Source: an uncultured Oscillospiraceae bacterium
Lineage (GTDB): Bacteria; Bacillota; Clostridia; Oscillospirales; Oscillospiraceae
Assembly: GCA_910584285.1 (NCBI GenBank)
Contig: CAJTYK010000020.1
Location: 1 to 37,825 of the forward strand
Reading direction: 5' to 3'
DNA: 37,825 bases
Positions 23,253 through 31,064 of the stretch are shown piece after piece. The notes under the pieces are model-generated. The model worked only from the letters and a program-made list of their open reading frames with translations, did no database searches and was not told where the DNA came from. The first letter of the stretch is position 1. Each line of letters starts with the position of its first letter. The position numbers and the translations under genes are program-made.

Positions 23253-23537
23253 TCACTCGACAATGGCGAGAATGTCGTTCTGCCGAACGATGTTGTACTT
23301 CTCGCCGTCCACCTTGACCTCGGTGCCGGAATACTTGCTGGTGAGCACCTTGTCGCCGGGCTTCACGGTCATGACGACCTCCTTGCCGTCCACCATGCCG
23401 CCGGGACCCACGGCCACCACCTCGGCCATCTCGGGCTTCTCCTTGGCGTCGCCGGTGAGGATGATGCCGCCCTTGGTCTTTTCCTCGGCCTCCAGGGCCT
23501 TCAGGATCACACGGTCGGACAGGGGTTTGAGCTTCAT
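23253..23537 (-). CDS. groES: Co-chaperonin GroES
   Basis: The 94-aa product has the standard GroES layout: LKPLSDRVILKALEAEEKTKGGI at the start with the mobile loop, then VVAVGPGGMVDGKEVVMTVK, GDKVLTSKYSGTEVK and the C-terminal EKYNIVRQNDILAIVE. It caps GroEL during protein folding. ATG 23537 follows AAGGAGGAACC. Transcription is from a sigma-A promoter with a downstream CIRCE operator, so HrcA represses it. The 3' end of the gene is duplicated downstream. Confidence 0.98.
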   Translation of the reverse strand: MKLKPLSDRVILKALEAEEKTKGGIILTGDAKEKPEMAEVVAVGPGGMVDGKEVVMTVKPGDKVLTSKYSGTEVKVDGEKYNIVRQNDILAIVE

Positions 23538-23587
23538 AACTGGTTCCTCCTTAAATCTATAGTTTACGTATTAACAAATCAGATGGG

Positions 23588-23614
23588 TTAGCACTCTTTT
23601 GCTCTGAGTGCCAA
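23588..23614 (-). promoter_or_regulatory. CIRCE operator of groES-groEL
   Basis: TTAGCACTC-N9-GAGTGCCAA matches the HrcA-binding CIRCE consensus TTAGCACTC-N9-GAGTGCTAA with one mismatch. It lies between the groES -10 box and the start codon. HrcA is encoded at 32042-33109 in this window. Confidence 0.95.
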
Positions 23615-23625
23615 CCACGAGTATG

Positions 23626-23654
23626 ATAATACCCCCTCCGGACAAAAAAATCAA
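23626..23654 (-). promoter_or_regulatory. Sigma-A promoter of groES-groEL
   Basis: On the minus strand TTGATT (23649-23654) and TATTAT (23626-23631) are 17 bp apart. The start site would fall near 23619, next to CIRCE. The -35 box is also part of the terminator stem of the upstream lipid kinase gene. Confidence 0.75.
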
Positions 23655-23684
23655 CCCCTATTTTGAAAAAAACAGGGGTTGATT
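23649..23684 (-). terminator. Terminator of the lipid kinase gene overlapping the groES -35 box
   Basis: Read on the minus strand, AATCAACCCCT (23684-23674) pairs with AGGGGTTGATT (23659-23649) and is followed by a run of T (opposite A643-A650). The 11-bp stem ends exactly in the groES -35 hexamer. Confidence 0.75.
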
Positions 23685-23754
23685 CCAAAAAATTCACCCT
23701 TCGTTCACAATCACCTGTCAGGAGTGCTAATTTCGGCAGGATCTGGAGTCCCTA

Positions 23755-24663
23755 TCACACCGGATCATAGCACATTCCCTCGGGATAGAAGAAATTCACC
23801 CTTTTATCCGACAGTCGGATCACCAGCTCCTTCGCCCGCACCGGCTCACCGTCCACCACCGCCACCAGCTCCCGTTGGCCGCGGACGGTGGCGCCGTTTC
23901 CACGGCGATGGTAGATGAGCTCAGGATAGTCCCGGTACTTCCCCTTGGCGTACTTCCCCACCAGCCGGAAAAAGGTGAACCGGCTCACTCTGGGGATCAC
24001 CAGCGTCTCCAGCACGCCGTCATCCGGCCTGTTGTCCCCCACAGGCATGAAGCCGCCGCCGTAGTACCGCCCGCTGCACACGCAGACGATGGTGGTCTCC
24101 CCCTCGAAGTGGAGGTCGCCGCAGTCCACCACCGTGGGCACGGAGATGGGCTTGAACAGCACGTTGGCCACCAGGGACAGGATATAGGCCCCGATGCCGC
24201 TCACCAGGGGCAGCACCTTGTAGCTGTCCTTGTCCACGGCGATCCGGGCGTCCACCCCGGTGCACACGATGTCGATGCCCAGCAGGCCGTTGCAGTCAAT
24301 GAGATCCATGGCGGCCTGGGGCCCCTGGGACAGGGCCCGCAGATCGGAAAACCGGGCCCGGTAGTCCGGGCCGAAGATCTTCAAAAAGTCGTTGCCCGTG
24401 CCGATGGGCACGTTGGTGACGGCGGCGTTGGCAAAGCCCGCCGCGCCATTCACCACCTCGTTCAGCGTGCCGTCCCCGCCGCAGGCGTACAGGCGCACCG
24501 GCTCCCCGCCCTCCGCCGCCTTCCGGGCGATGCGGCGGGCGTCCCCCGGCTCCCGGGTGTGGACGATCTCCGCGGGCACGTCCAGCGCCCGGATGTCCTC
24601 CTCCAGCTTTTGGGTGCCGCCCTTTTTTCCCGCCATGGGGTTGATAATGAATATATGCCTCAT
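23755..24663 (-). CDS. YegS/DgkB-type lipid kinase (diacylglycerol kinase catalytic domain)
   Basis: The 302-aa product has the family start HIFIINPMAGKKGGTQKL and the nucleotide-binding motif YACGGDGTLNEVVNG. GIGTGNDFLK-type residues are seen as VPIGTGNDFLKIFG. The second domain contains IVCVCSGRYYGGGFMP and DGVLETLVIP. Soluble DgkB enzymes recycle diacylglycerol to phosphatidic acid, and other members phosphorylate related lipids, so the exact lipid is unsure. ATG 24663 follows GAGG and matches the family N-terminus. The longer in-frame start at 24714 lies in repeat A flank sequence. Its terminator overlaps the groES promoter. Confidence 0.9.
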   Translation of the reverse strand: MRHIFIINPMAGKKGGTQKLEEDIRALDVPAEIVHTREPGDARRIARKAAEGGEPVRLYACGGDGTLNEVVNGAAGFANAAVTNVPIGTGNDFLKIFGPDYRARFSDLRALSQGPQAAMDLIDCNGLLGIDIVCTGVDARIAVDKDSYKVLPLVSGIGAYILSLVANVLFKPISVPTVVDCGDLHFEGETTIVCVCSGRYYGGGFMPVGDNRPDDGVLETLVIPRVSRFTFFRLVGKYAKGKYRDYPELIYHRRGNGATVRGQRELVAVVDGEPVRAKELVIRLSDKRVNFFYPEGMCYDPV

Positions 24664-24700
24664 GTCGTCCTCACAAACTCCATTCCGCTGCTCATCCTCT

Positions 24701-24731
24701 CCCCACAAAGCCAAAGGGCGGCTTTGCGGGG
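24701..24731 (-). repeat. Dispersed hairpin repeat A, copy 2
   Basis: CCCCACAAAGCC (24701-24712) pairs with GGCTTTGCGGGG (24720-24731) around a 7-base loop. The flanking TCCGCTG and CATCCTCTCC are also shared with copy 1 at 2538-2568, giving roughly 55 bp of similarity. It lies between the methyltransferase stop and the lipid kinase start. Confidence 0.75.
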
Positions 24732-24747
24732 CCCCATCAGGGCGCTC

Positions 24748-25866
24748 CTACCGATACATGAACAAATCGCATTTTATCATGCCGTTGTAGAGCTTCCGTT
24801 TCTTGTCCGCCGGTCTGCCGAAAGCCCGCTCGAACTCCGTGTGGGAGCTCAACACATCCACCTCCCAGCCGGGGGGCAGCCTCCGGGCCGCCTTTCCAAA
24901 GGCGCGGTACAGCTCCTCCGCCTCCTTCTTCTCCAGCAGCCGCTCCCCGTAGGGCGGGTTGGTCACCACCCGGCCCTTCGGCCCGTCCCGGTGGAACCTC
25001 GCCGCGTCCGCCGCCTCAAACCGCACCGTGTCCTCCACCCCGGCCAGTTCGGCGTTGTGGCGGGACAGCTCCACGGCGGCGGGGTCGATGTCCCCGCCCC
25101 AGATGTGGTAGTCCCCGTGGAATTCGTGATCCATGGCCTCCTCCGCCGCCGCCATCCACAGCTTGCCGGGCACCCACCCCCACCGCTGGGCGGCGAAGGA
25201 GCGGTTCAACCCCGGGGCCCGGTTCTTGGCGATGAGGGCGGCCTCGATGGGGATGGTGCCCGAGCCGCAGAAGGGGTCGCAGAAGGGCTCCCGCCCCCGG
25301 TAGCGGGACAGCAGCACCAGCGCCGCCGCCAGCGTCTCCCGCAGAGGCGCGCCCATGTTCTGGGCCCGGTAGCCCCGCTTGTACAGACTGTCCCCGGAGG
25401 TGTCCAACATTAGAGTGACTTCATCCTTCAAAATGGAGAACTGCACCTGGTATAGGCTTCCCGTCTCCGGCAGGGTCTCCAGCCCATAGGCCCGCCCCAG
25501 CCGCGTGCACAGCGCCTTCTTTACGATGGACTGGCAGGCGGGCACCGAGTGCAGGGTGGAGCTGATGGAGTACCCCTTCACCGGGAAGCGCCCCTCCCGG
25601 GGGATGTAGTCCTCCCAGGGGATGGACAGCACCCCCTGGAACAGCTCCTCAAAGGTGCGGGCGGAAAACTGCCCCAGGCTCAGCAGCACCCGGGCCCCGC
25701 ACCGCAGGTTCAGGTTCATCCGGGGGATGTCCCCGGCGCTGCCCCGGCACAGCACCCGGCCGTTTTCCGAGCGCACATCCGACAGGCCCAGCTTTTTCAG
25801 CTCCCAGGCCACTGTGCTCTCCACCCCCATGAGGGCGGGTATGATAAACTGTAAGGTTTGATCCAT
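24748..25866 (-). CDS. THUMP-domain class I SAM-dependent RNA methyltransferase (RlmL/YpsC type)
   Basis: The 372-aa product has an N-terminal ferredoxin-like/THUMP region (about 1-160: AWELKKLGLSDVRSENGRV, GYSISSTLHSVPACQSIVKKAL). The Rossmann methyltransferase domain carries FCDPFCGSGTIPIEAALIA, the acidic strand WGGDIDPAAVELSRHNAE and the N6-adenine/N2-guanine type motif VVTNPPYGERL. The NPPY motif and domain order match RlmL N-terminal or YpsC-like enzymes, which make N2-methylguanosine in 23S rRNA or act on tRNA. The C-terminal RlmK domain of enterobacterial RlmL is absent. ATG 25866 follows ACGGAG; the TTG at 25881 overlaps that site. Confidence 0.88.
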   Translation of the reverse strand: MDQTLQFIIPALMGVESTVAWELKKLGLSDVRSENGRVLCRGSAGDIPRMNLNLRCGARVLLSLGQFSARTFEELFQGVLSIPWEDYIPREGRFPVKGYSISSTLHSVPACQSIVKKALCTRLGRAYGLETLPETGSLYQVQFSILKDEVTLMLDTSGDSLYKRGYRAQNMGAPLRETLAAALVLLSRYRGREPFCDPFCGSGTIPIEAALIAKNRAPGLNRSFAAQRWGWVPGKLWMAAAEEAMDHEFHGDYHIWGGDIDPAAVELSRHNAELAGVEDTVRFEAADAARFHRDGPKGRVVTNPPYGERLLEKKEAEELYRAFGKAARRLPPGWEVDVLSSHTEFERAFGRPADKKRKLYNGMIKCDLFMYR

Positions 25867-25905
25867 AAAATACTCCGTCAAAAATTTTTGTTTCTTGGTT
25901 TTCGT

Positions 25906-25931
25906 CTTTCCTCTGCCTTCGGCAGGGGAGA
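25906..25931. repeat. Triloop hairpin upstream of the orphan MerR promoter
   Basis: TTTCCTCTGCC (25907-25917) pairs with GGCAGGGGAGA (25921-25931) around TTC, with two G-T pairs. It is flanked by A- and T-runs. It lies in the 303-bp gap between two divergent genes. On the minus strand it falls in the region upstream of the methyltransferase gene, so it is not an obvious terminator. Confidence 0.5.
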
Positions 25932-25951
25932 AAAAATTTCAAAAAAACCTC

Positions 25952-25982
25952 TTGACCTTCCATCGGGTGAAGGGTGTACCAT
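25952..25982 (+). promoter_or_regulatory. Orphan MerR-type promoter/operator
   Basis: TTGACC (25952-25957) and TACCAT (25977-25982) are separated by 19 bp. The spacer overlaps the dyad ACCTTCCATC-G-GGTGAAGGGT (25955-25975), which matches the operators at 8034 and 8079. The preceding ACCTC and the GGAGGGA-like sequence downstream (about 25992) also resemble the 8131 gene's upstream region, but no MerR coding sequence follows. The next plus-strand gene is NfeD at 26170. The rest of the gap has AT-rich dyads such as TTTACATT with AATGTAAA (about 26016-26040) and no gene. Confidence 0.65.
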
Positions 25983-26169
25983 TCTGTCGAAGGGAGGGAA
26001 AACAGCCCGACTTCCTTTACATTCCATAGTATAATGTAAAATGGAAGGGTTGGCAACAATAATATGACCCCGGCCGCGAAAAACTTCTTTCCCTTGGGCT
26101 GCTTTTGTGGTACAATTTATTGGAAGCCCAAACCGGGGCTGGAACGGACGAGAGAAAGGAGTGCCAAAT

Positions 26170-26649
26170 ATGCCGTTTGACGCGGAATCCATGCAGAAAA
26201 TTGTCTGGCTGGTGCTGCTGCTGCTCTTTGCGGGCGGGGAGGCCGCCACCGTGGGGCTGACCTCCATCTGGTTCGCCGCCGGGGCGCTGGCGGCGCTGAT
26301 CGCCGCTTTGCTGGGCGGGGCGCTGTGGATCCAGATCACCTTGTTCCTGGCGGTGAGCCTGCTGTGCCTGGCCGCGGTGCGGCCCCTGGCCAAAAGACAT
26401 TTGAACAACAAGGTGGAGCACACCAACGCCGACCGGGCCATCGGCCAGGAGGCCCTGGTCACCGAGGACATCGACAACATCCATGGCAAGGGCGCCGTCA
26501 TCATCCGGGGCGTCACCTGGACGGCCCGCAGCGAGGACGGCACCGATATCCCCACCGGAACCATGGTAAAGGTGCTGCGCATCGAGGGGGTCAAGGTGTT
26601 CGTGGAGCGGGTGCCCGCTGCCGCCGCCCCCAAGCCGGAGAACTGGTAG
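26170..26649 (+). CDS. NfeD-like membrane protein
   Basis: The 159-aa product has three or four hydrophobic segments in its first half (IVWLVLLLLFAGGEAATVGLTS; AAGALAALIAALLG; ITLFLAVSLLCLAAV). A soluble OB-fold NfeD domain makes up its second half (RAIGQEALVTEDIDNIHGKG to GVKVFVERVP). This is the short form, without the N-terminal ClpP-like protease seen in NfeD1b proteins. NfeD proteins work with SPFH proteins at membrane microdomains, and the SPFH gene follows 65 bp downstream. ATG 26170 follows AAAGGAG. It may be controlled by the MerR-type promoter 190 bp upstream or by a nearer weak promoter (TACAAT at 26112). Confidence 0.92.
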   Translation: MPFDAESMQKIVWLVLLLLFAGGEAATVGLTSIWFAAGALAALIAALLGGALWIQITLFLAVSLLCLAAVRPLAKRHLNNKVEHTNADRAIGQEALVTEDIDNIHGKGAVIIRGVTWTARSEDGTDIPTGTMVKVLRIEGVKVFVERVPAAAAPKPENW

Positions 26650-26714
26650 CCCCGTTCCCCCATCAAAAGAGGAGCTCTTTTGTGAAATAAGCCGTTTATT
26701 AAGGAGGAAACTAC

Positions 26715-27716
26715 ATGAAAACACTTGCCCTGTATTCCGCAGGCGCCCCCGCGATTGGGGCCATCCTCACTTTTGCCATTCCCCTGGCCCTGGTGATCCT
26801 CATCCTGGCCATCATCGCCTCCAACATCAAGGTGGTGCAGCAGTCCAAGGCCGTGGTCATCGAACGGCTGGGCGCGTTCCACGCGGTGTGGGGCGTAGGC
26901 CTGCACCTGAAGATCCCCTTCCTCGAGCGGGTGGCTAAGACCGTCTCCCTCAAGGAGCAGGTGGTGGACTTCGATCCCCAGCCTGTCATCACCAAGGACA
27001 ACGTCACCATGCAGATCGACACCGTGATCTACTTCCAGATCACCGACCCCAAGCTGTATACCTACGGCGTGGAGCACCCCCTGTCCGCCATTGAGAACCT
27101 CACCGCCACCACCCTGCGTAACATCATCGGCGATCTGGAGCTGGATCAGTCCCTCACCAGCCGGGATCACATCAACACCCAGATGCGCTCCATTCTGGAC
27201 GAGGCCACCGACCCCTGGGGCATCAAGGTCAACCGGGTGGAGCTGAAGAACATCATGCCGCCTCGAGACATCCAGGAGTCCATGGAAAAGCAGATGCGGG
27301 CCGAGCGTGAGCGCCGGGAGGCCATCCTCCAGGCCGAGGGCCAGAAGCAGTCCCAGATCCTGGTGGCCGAGGGCGAGAAGCAGTCCGCCATCCTCCGGGC
27401 CGACGCCGCCAAGCAGGCCGCGATTTTGCAGGCCGAGGGCTCCAAGCAGGCCAAGATTCTGGAGGCGGAAGCGGAGGCAGAAGCCATCCTGAAGGTGCAG
27501 CAGGCCACCGCTGACGCCATCAAGCTCATCAACCAAGCCGCCCCCGGCGAGGGCGTCATCAAGATCAAGGCGCTGGAGGCCTTCCAGAAGGCCGCCGACG
27601 GCCGGGCCACCAAGATCATCATCCCCAGCGAGCTCCAGGGTCTGGCGGGGCTGTGCGCCAGCGCCAAGAGCGTGTTCGACACCGTGGAGCCCAACCAGCC
27701 CAAACCCGGCAAGTAA
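26715..27716 (+). CDS. SPFH/Band 7 (stomatin/QmcA-like) membrane protein
   Basis: The 333-aa product has an N-terminal membrane anchor (about 14-36, ILTFAIPLALVILILAIIA). The Band 7 core starts IKVVQQSKAVVIERLGAFH and includes VSLKEQVVDFDPQPVITKDN and RVELKNIMPPRDIQESME. A long alanine/glutamate-rich coiled coil (about 200-280) with repeated ILQAEG, ILVAEG, ILRADA and ILEAEA units leads to oligomerisation. Stomatin-like proteins form rings that organise lipid microdomains and proteases. It forms the classic pair with the upstream NfeD gene. ATG 26715 follows TAAGGAGG. Confidence 0.95.
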   Translation: MKTLALYSAGAPAIGAILTFAIPLALVILILAIIASNIKVVQQSKAVVIERLGAFHAVWGVGLHLKIPFLERVAKTVSLKEQVVDFDPQPVITKDNVTMQIDTVIYFQITDPKLYTYGVEHPLSAIENLTATTLRNIIGDLELDQSLTSRDHINTQMRSILDEATDPWGIKVNRVELKNIMPPRDIQESMEKQMRAERERREAILQAEGQKQSQILVAEGEKQSAILRADAAKQAAILQAEGSKQAKILEAEAEAEAILKVQQATADAIKLINQAAPGEGVIKIKALEAFQKAADGRATKIIIPSELQGLAGLCASAKSVFDTVEPNQPKPGK

Positions 27717-27719
27717 GCC

Positions 27720-27905
27720 ATGTACGAGTACAAATACGTCAGGCTCAGGGCAACGGGCGTCATGGTCGCCGAGTTCAAAGGCCGTCAGGAGGAGATCGAC
27801 CGCTACGCCGCCGACGGCTGGCGGTATGCCGGCTGGGTGCCCGCCACGCTGGGCGCTTACGGCTCAATCGGCCAGATTGACCTGATCTTTGAGCGGGAAG
27901 TATGA
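27720..27905 (+). CDS. Small DUF4177 family protein
   Basis: The 61-aa product fits DUF4177: YEYKYVRLRATG, then EEIDRYAADGWRYAGWVPA and the C-terminal IDLIFEREV. The domain is a small alpha/beta fold of unknown function, common in Firmicutes. It starts 3 bp after the SPFH stop with no clear ribosome-binding site of its own, so it is probably translated by reinitiation with the nfeD-SPFH genes. A strong terminator follows immediately. Confidence 0.85.
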   Translation: MYEYKYVRLRATGVMVAEFKGRQEEIDRYAADGWRYAGWVPATLGAYGSIGQIDLIFEREV

Positions 27906-27907
27906 AA

Positions 27908-27940
27908 ACAGGGCCGCAGGCGTTCCGCCTGCGGCCCTGT
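27908..27940. terminator. Bidirectional terminator between DUF4177 gene and dnaJ
   Basis: ACAGGGCCGCAGGCG (27908-27922) pairs perfectly with CGCCTGCGGCCCTGT (27926-27940) around TTC. The 15-bp stem lies between convergent genes, with A-runs on the left side (27906-27908). That end favours the minus-strand dnaJ transcript. Confidence 0.8.
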
Positions 27941-27950
27941 CCATATTCCC

Positions 27951-29096
27951 TTACTTTTTCTTCTTTTTGAAGAAGTCCTTCACCGGCGTGGGGGCGGGAC
28001 TGCCCTCCCCCATGGCCTCGGCATAGGCCAGCAGGGCGTCCTTCTGCTGTCCGGTGAGGTTGGTGGGCACCTGCACCTGGATGGTGACGTACAGATCCCC
28101 CCGGCCTCGGCCATTGACGTTGGGCGCGCCCTTGCCCCGGAGGGTGATCTGGCTCCCGGGCTGGGTGCCGGCGGGCAGGTTGTGCTTAATGGCGCCGTCG
28201 ATGCCCTCGATCTGGATCTCGCCGCCCAGCACCGCCTGGGTGAAGCTCACCGTATGGACGGTGTACAGATCCGACCCGTCCCGCTCGAACCTGGGATCCG
28301 GCGTGACCGCCACCACCACCAGCAGATCCCCGGCGGGGCCGCCGTTGAGGCCGCCGTTGCCCTGGCCCCGCATGGAGATGGTCTGGCCGTGGTCGATGCC
28401 CGCGGGCACCCGCACCTTGATCTTGCGCTGGCGGCGCATCTGGCCCGCCCCCCGGCAATCGGCGCAGGGCTGGTGGATGATCTTACCCGTCCCCCGGCAC
28501 TTGGAGCAGGGCGCGGAGGTGCTAAAGGCAAAGCCCCCCGCTCCCCGCTGTATCCGCACCTGTCCCGTGCCCCGGCAGGTGGAGCACACCTCGGCGGTGG
28601 TGCCCGGGGCGCAGCCGGTGCCGTGGCAGGTGTCGCAGCTCTCCGTCCGGGTGAGGGACAGCTCTTTCGCGCAGCCCGCCATGGCCTCCGCAAAGGAGAT
28701 GGTGATGCTGGCCCGGAGAGAGGAGCCCCGCTGGGGCGCGTTGGGATCCGCCCGGCGTTGTCCGCCGAAGCCCCCGAAGCCGCCGCCGAAGAAGGAGCCG
28801 AAGATATCCCCCAGGTCGATGTCCCCCATGTCGAAGCCGCCGAAGCCGCCGCCCCCGAAGTTGGGATCCACTCCGGCGTGGCCGAACTGGTCATACTTGG
28901 CCCGCTTGTCCTTGTCGGACAGGATTTCATAGGCCTCGTTGATCTCCTTGAACTTGGCCTCCGCCTCGACATTTCCCGGGTTCATGTCCGGGTGGTACTG
29001 CTTGGCCAGCCTGCGGTAGGCCTTTTTCAATTCGTCGTCGGACGCCGTTTTGGCCACGCCCAGCACTTCATAATAATCTCGTTTCTGATCTGCCAT
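27951..29096 (-). CDS. dnaJ: Chaperone DnaJ
   Basis: The 381-aa product is a type I DnaJ. It has a J domain (residues 1-70) with KKAYRRLAKQYHPDMNP containing HPD, then a Gly/Phe-rich linker (GGGFGGFDMGD). The zinc domain has four repeats: CDTCHGTG, CSTCRGTG, CSKCRGTG and CADCRGAG. The substrate-binding C-terminal domain ends in a lysine tail. It stimulates the ATPase of DnaK. ATG 29096 follows AGAGGTGA; an in-frame GTG at 29108 overlaps that site. It is the last gene of the hrcA-grpE-dnaK operon. Confidence 0.97.
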   Translation of the reverse strand: MADQKRDYYEVLGVAKTASDDELKKAYRRLAKQYHPDMNPGNVEAEAKFKEINEAYEILSDKDKRAKYDQFGHAGVDPNFGGGGFGGFDMGDIDLGDIFGSFFGGGFGGFGGQRRADPNAPQRGSSLRASITISFAEAMAGCAKELSLTRTESCDTCHGTGCAPGTTAEVCSTCRGTGQVRIQRGAGGFAFSTSAPCSKCRGTGKIIHQPCADCRGAGQMRRQRKIKVRVPAGIDHGQTISMRGQGNGGLNGGPAGDLLVVVAVTPDPRFERDGSDLYTVHTVSFTQAVLGGEIQIEGIDGAIKHNLPAGTQPGSQITLRGKGAPNVNGRGRGDLYVTIQVQVPTNLTGQQKDALLAYAEAMGEGSPAPTPVKDFFKKKKK

Positions 29097-29162
29097 ATAT
29101 GGAATCACCTCTTTACGCGGGAAAGGCGGGGCGCGCGGCCCCGCTGGTTCCCGTCAGGCTTA

Positions 29163-31016
29163 TTACTTACCCTGGTCGTCGTCCATGACCTCGAAGTCGG
29201 CGTCCACCACGTTGTCGCCGCCGCCCTGAGTCGGCCCGCCGCCAAAGCCCGCGCCGCCCATGTCGGGGCCAGGGCCGGCCTGGCCCGCCTGGCCGTACAG
29301 CTTCTCGCTGGCGGCGTAGAAGGCCTTCTTCAGCTCCTCGGTGGCGTTCTTGATGGTCTGGGAGTCGGTGCCCTTCAGGGCGTCCTTCACCCGGTTCAGG
29401 GCGCTGTCGATGGCGCCCTTGTCCCCGGCGTCCAGCTTGTCACCCATCTCCTCCAGGATCTTCTCGGTCTGGTACACCATCTGGTCGGCCTCGTTCCGGG
29501 TGTCCACCTCCTCCTTGCGCTTGGCGTCCTCGGCGGCGAACTGCTCCGCCTCCCGGACGGCCTTGTCCACGTCCTCCTTGGACATATTGGTGGAGGAGGT
29601 GATGGTAATGTGCTGCTCGGTGCCGGTGCCCAGGTCCTTGGCGGACACGTTGACAATGCCGTTGGCGTCGATGTCAAAGGTGACCTCGATCTGGGGCACA
29701 CCCCGGCGGGCGGGGGCGATGCCGTCCAGGTGGAACTTGCCCAGGGTCTTGTTATACTGGGCCATCTCCCGCTCGCCCTGGAGCACGTGGACCTCCACGG
29801 AGGTCTGGTTGTCGGCGGCGGTGGTGAAGGTCTGGGACTTCTTGGCGGGGATGGTGGTGTTGCGGTCAATGAGTTTGGTCATCACGCCGCCCATGGTCTC
29901 GATGCCCAGGGACAGGGGGGTGACGTCCAGCAGCAGCAGGCCCTTGGTGTCGCCGGTGAACACGCCGCCCTGGAGGGCCGCGCCCATGGCCACGCACTCG
30001 TCGGGGTTGATGCCCTTAAAGCCCTCCTTGCCGGTGAGCCGCTTCACCATGTCCTGGACGGCGGGGATCCGGCTGGAGCCGCCCACCATCAGCACCTTCT
30101 CAATCTCATTTCCGGACAGGCCCGCGTCGCTCATGGCCTGGCGCACGGGGCCGGCGGTGGCCTCCACCAGGTGGCCGGTGAGCTGGTCGAACTTGGCCCG
30201 GGTGAGGGTCAGATCCAGGTGCTTGGGGCCGGAGGCGTCGGCGGTGATATAGGGCAGGTTGATGGTGGTTGAGGTGACGCCGGACAGTTCGATCTTGGCC
30301 TTCTCGGCAGCCTCCTTCAGCCGCTGCATGGCCACCTTGTCGCCGGTGAGGTCGATGCCCTCGGTCTTCTTGAACTCGGCGGCCATCCAGTCCATGACGC
30401 ACTTGTCGAAGTCGTCGCCGCCCAGGCGGTTGTTGCCGGCGGTGGCCAGCACCTCGATGACGCCGTCGCCCACCTCCAGCACAGACACATCGAAGGTGCC
30501 GCCGCCCAGGTCGTACACCATGATCTTCTGGTCGGACTCCTTGTCCACGCCATAGGCCAGGGCCGCGGCGGTGGGCTCGTTGATGATGCGCTTCACGTCC
30601 AGGCCGGCGATCTTGCCCGCGTCCTTGGTGGCCTGCCGCTGGGCGTCGGTGAAGTAGGCGGGGACGGTGATCACCGCCTCAGTAACGGTCTGGCCCAGAT
30701 AGCTCTCGGCGTCCGCCTTCAGCTTCTGGAGGATCATGGCGGAGATCTCCTGGGGGGTGAGCTTCTTGCCGTCGATGTTCACCCGGTAATCCGACCCCAT
30801 CTCCCGCTTGATGGAGGCGATGGTGCGGTCGGGGTTGGTGATGGCCTGGCGCTTAGCCACCTGGCCCACCATGCGCTCGCCGTCCTTGGAGAAGGCGACG
30901 ACGGAGGGGGTGGTGCGGTTGCCCTCGGCGTTGGGGATAACGACGGCCTCGCCGCCCTCCATCACGGACACACAGCTATTGGTGGTGCCCAGGTCGATAC
31001 CGATAATTTTGCTCAT
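29163..31016 (-). CDS. dnaK: Chaperone DnaK (Hsp70)
   Basis: The 617-aa product shows IIGIDLGTTNSCVSVMEGG at the N-terminus, VITVPAYFTDAQRQATKDAG, IINEPTAAALAYG, VYDLGGGTFDVSVLEVGDG and the LVGGSSRIPAVQ-like MVGGSSRIPAVQDMVKRLTG. The substrate-binding domain includes LLLDVTPLSLGIETMGGVMTKL. The C-terminal lid ends with a Gly-rich stretch and VVDADFEVMDDDQGK. It is complete and typical of Firmicutes. ATG 31016 follows GGAGGAATC. It lies 48 bp after the zinc-ribbon ORF that separates it from grpE. Confidence 0.99.
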   Translation of the reverse strand: MSKIIGIDLGTTNSCVSVMEGGEAVVIPNAEGNRTTPSVVAFSKDGERMVGQVAKRQAITNPDRTIASIKREMGSDYRVNIDGKKLTPQEISAMILQKLKADAESYLGQTVTEAVITVPAYFTDAQRQATKDAGKIAGLDVKRIINEPTAAALAYGVDKESDQKIMVYDLGGGTFDVSVLEVGDGVIEVLATAGNNRLGGDDFDKCVMDWMAAEFKKTEGIDLTGDKVAMQRLKEAAEKAKIELSGVTSTTINLPYITADASGPKHLDLTLTRAKFDQLTGHLVEATAGPVRQAMSDAGLSGNEIEKVLMVGGSSRIPAVQDMVKRLTGKEGFKGINPDECVAMGAALQGGVFTGDTKGLLLLDVTPLSLGIETMGGVMTKLIDRNTTIPAKKSQTFTTAADNQTSVEVHVLQGEREMAQYNKTLGKFHLDGIAPARRGVPQIEVTFDIDANGIVNVSAKDLGTGTEQHITITSSTNMSKEDVDKAVREAEQFAAEDAKRKEEVDTRNEADQMVYQTEKILEEMGDKLDAGDKGAIDSALNRVKDALKGTDSQTIKNATEELKKAFYAASEKLYGQAGQAGPGPDMGGAGFGGGPTQGGGDNVVDADFEVMDDDQGK

Positions 31017-31064
31017 AATAGATTCCTCCAAATAAAATTAACGAAAATAATTTCACATTGATTA

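Noticed and set aside
23047..23310. CRISPR array, because of direct repeats with a spacer
   Set aside because: There are only two 60-bp copies, one is coding groES sequence, and no cas genes are present.
23722..23730. GAGTGCTAA upstream of the groES terminator as a second CIRCE
   Set aside because: It is only a half site; no TTAGCACTC partner lies at nine bases.
28182..30272. 696-codon plus-strand frame opposite dnaJ and dnaK
   Set aside because: It has the same shadow composition and crosses two real genes and their gap.
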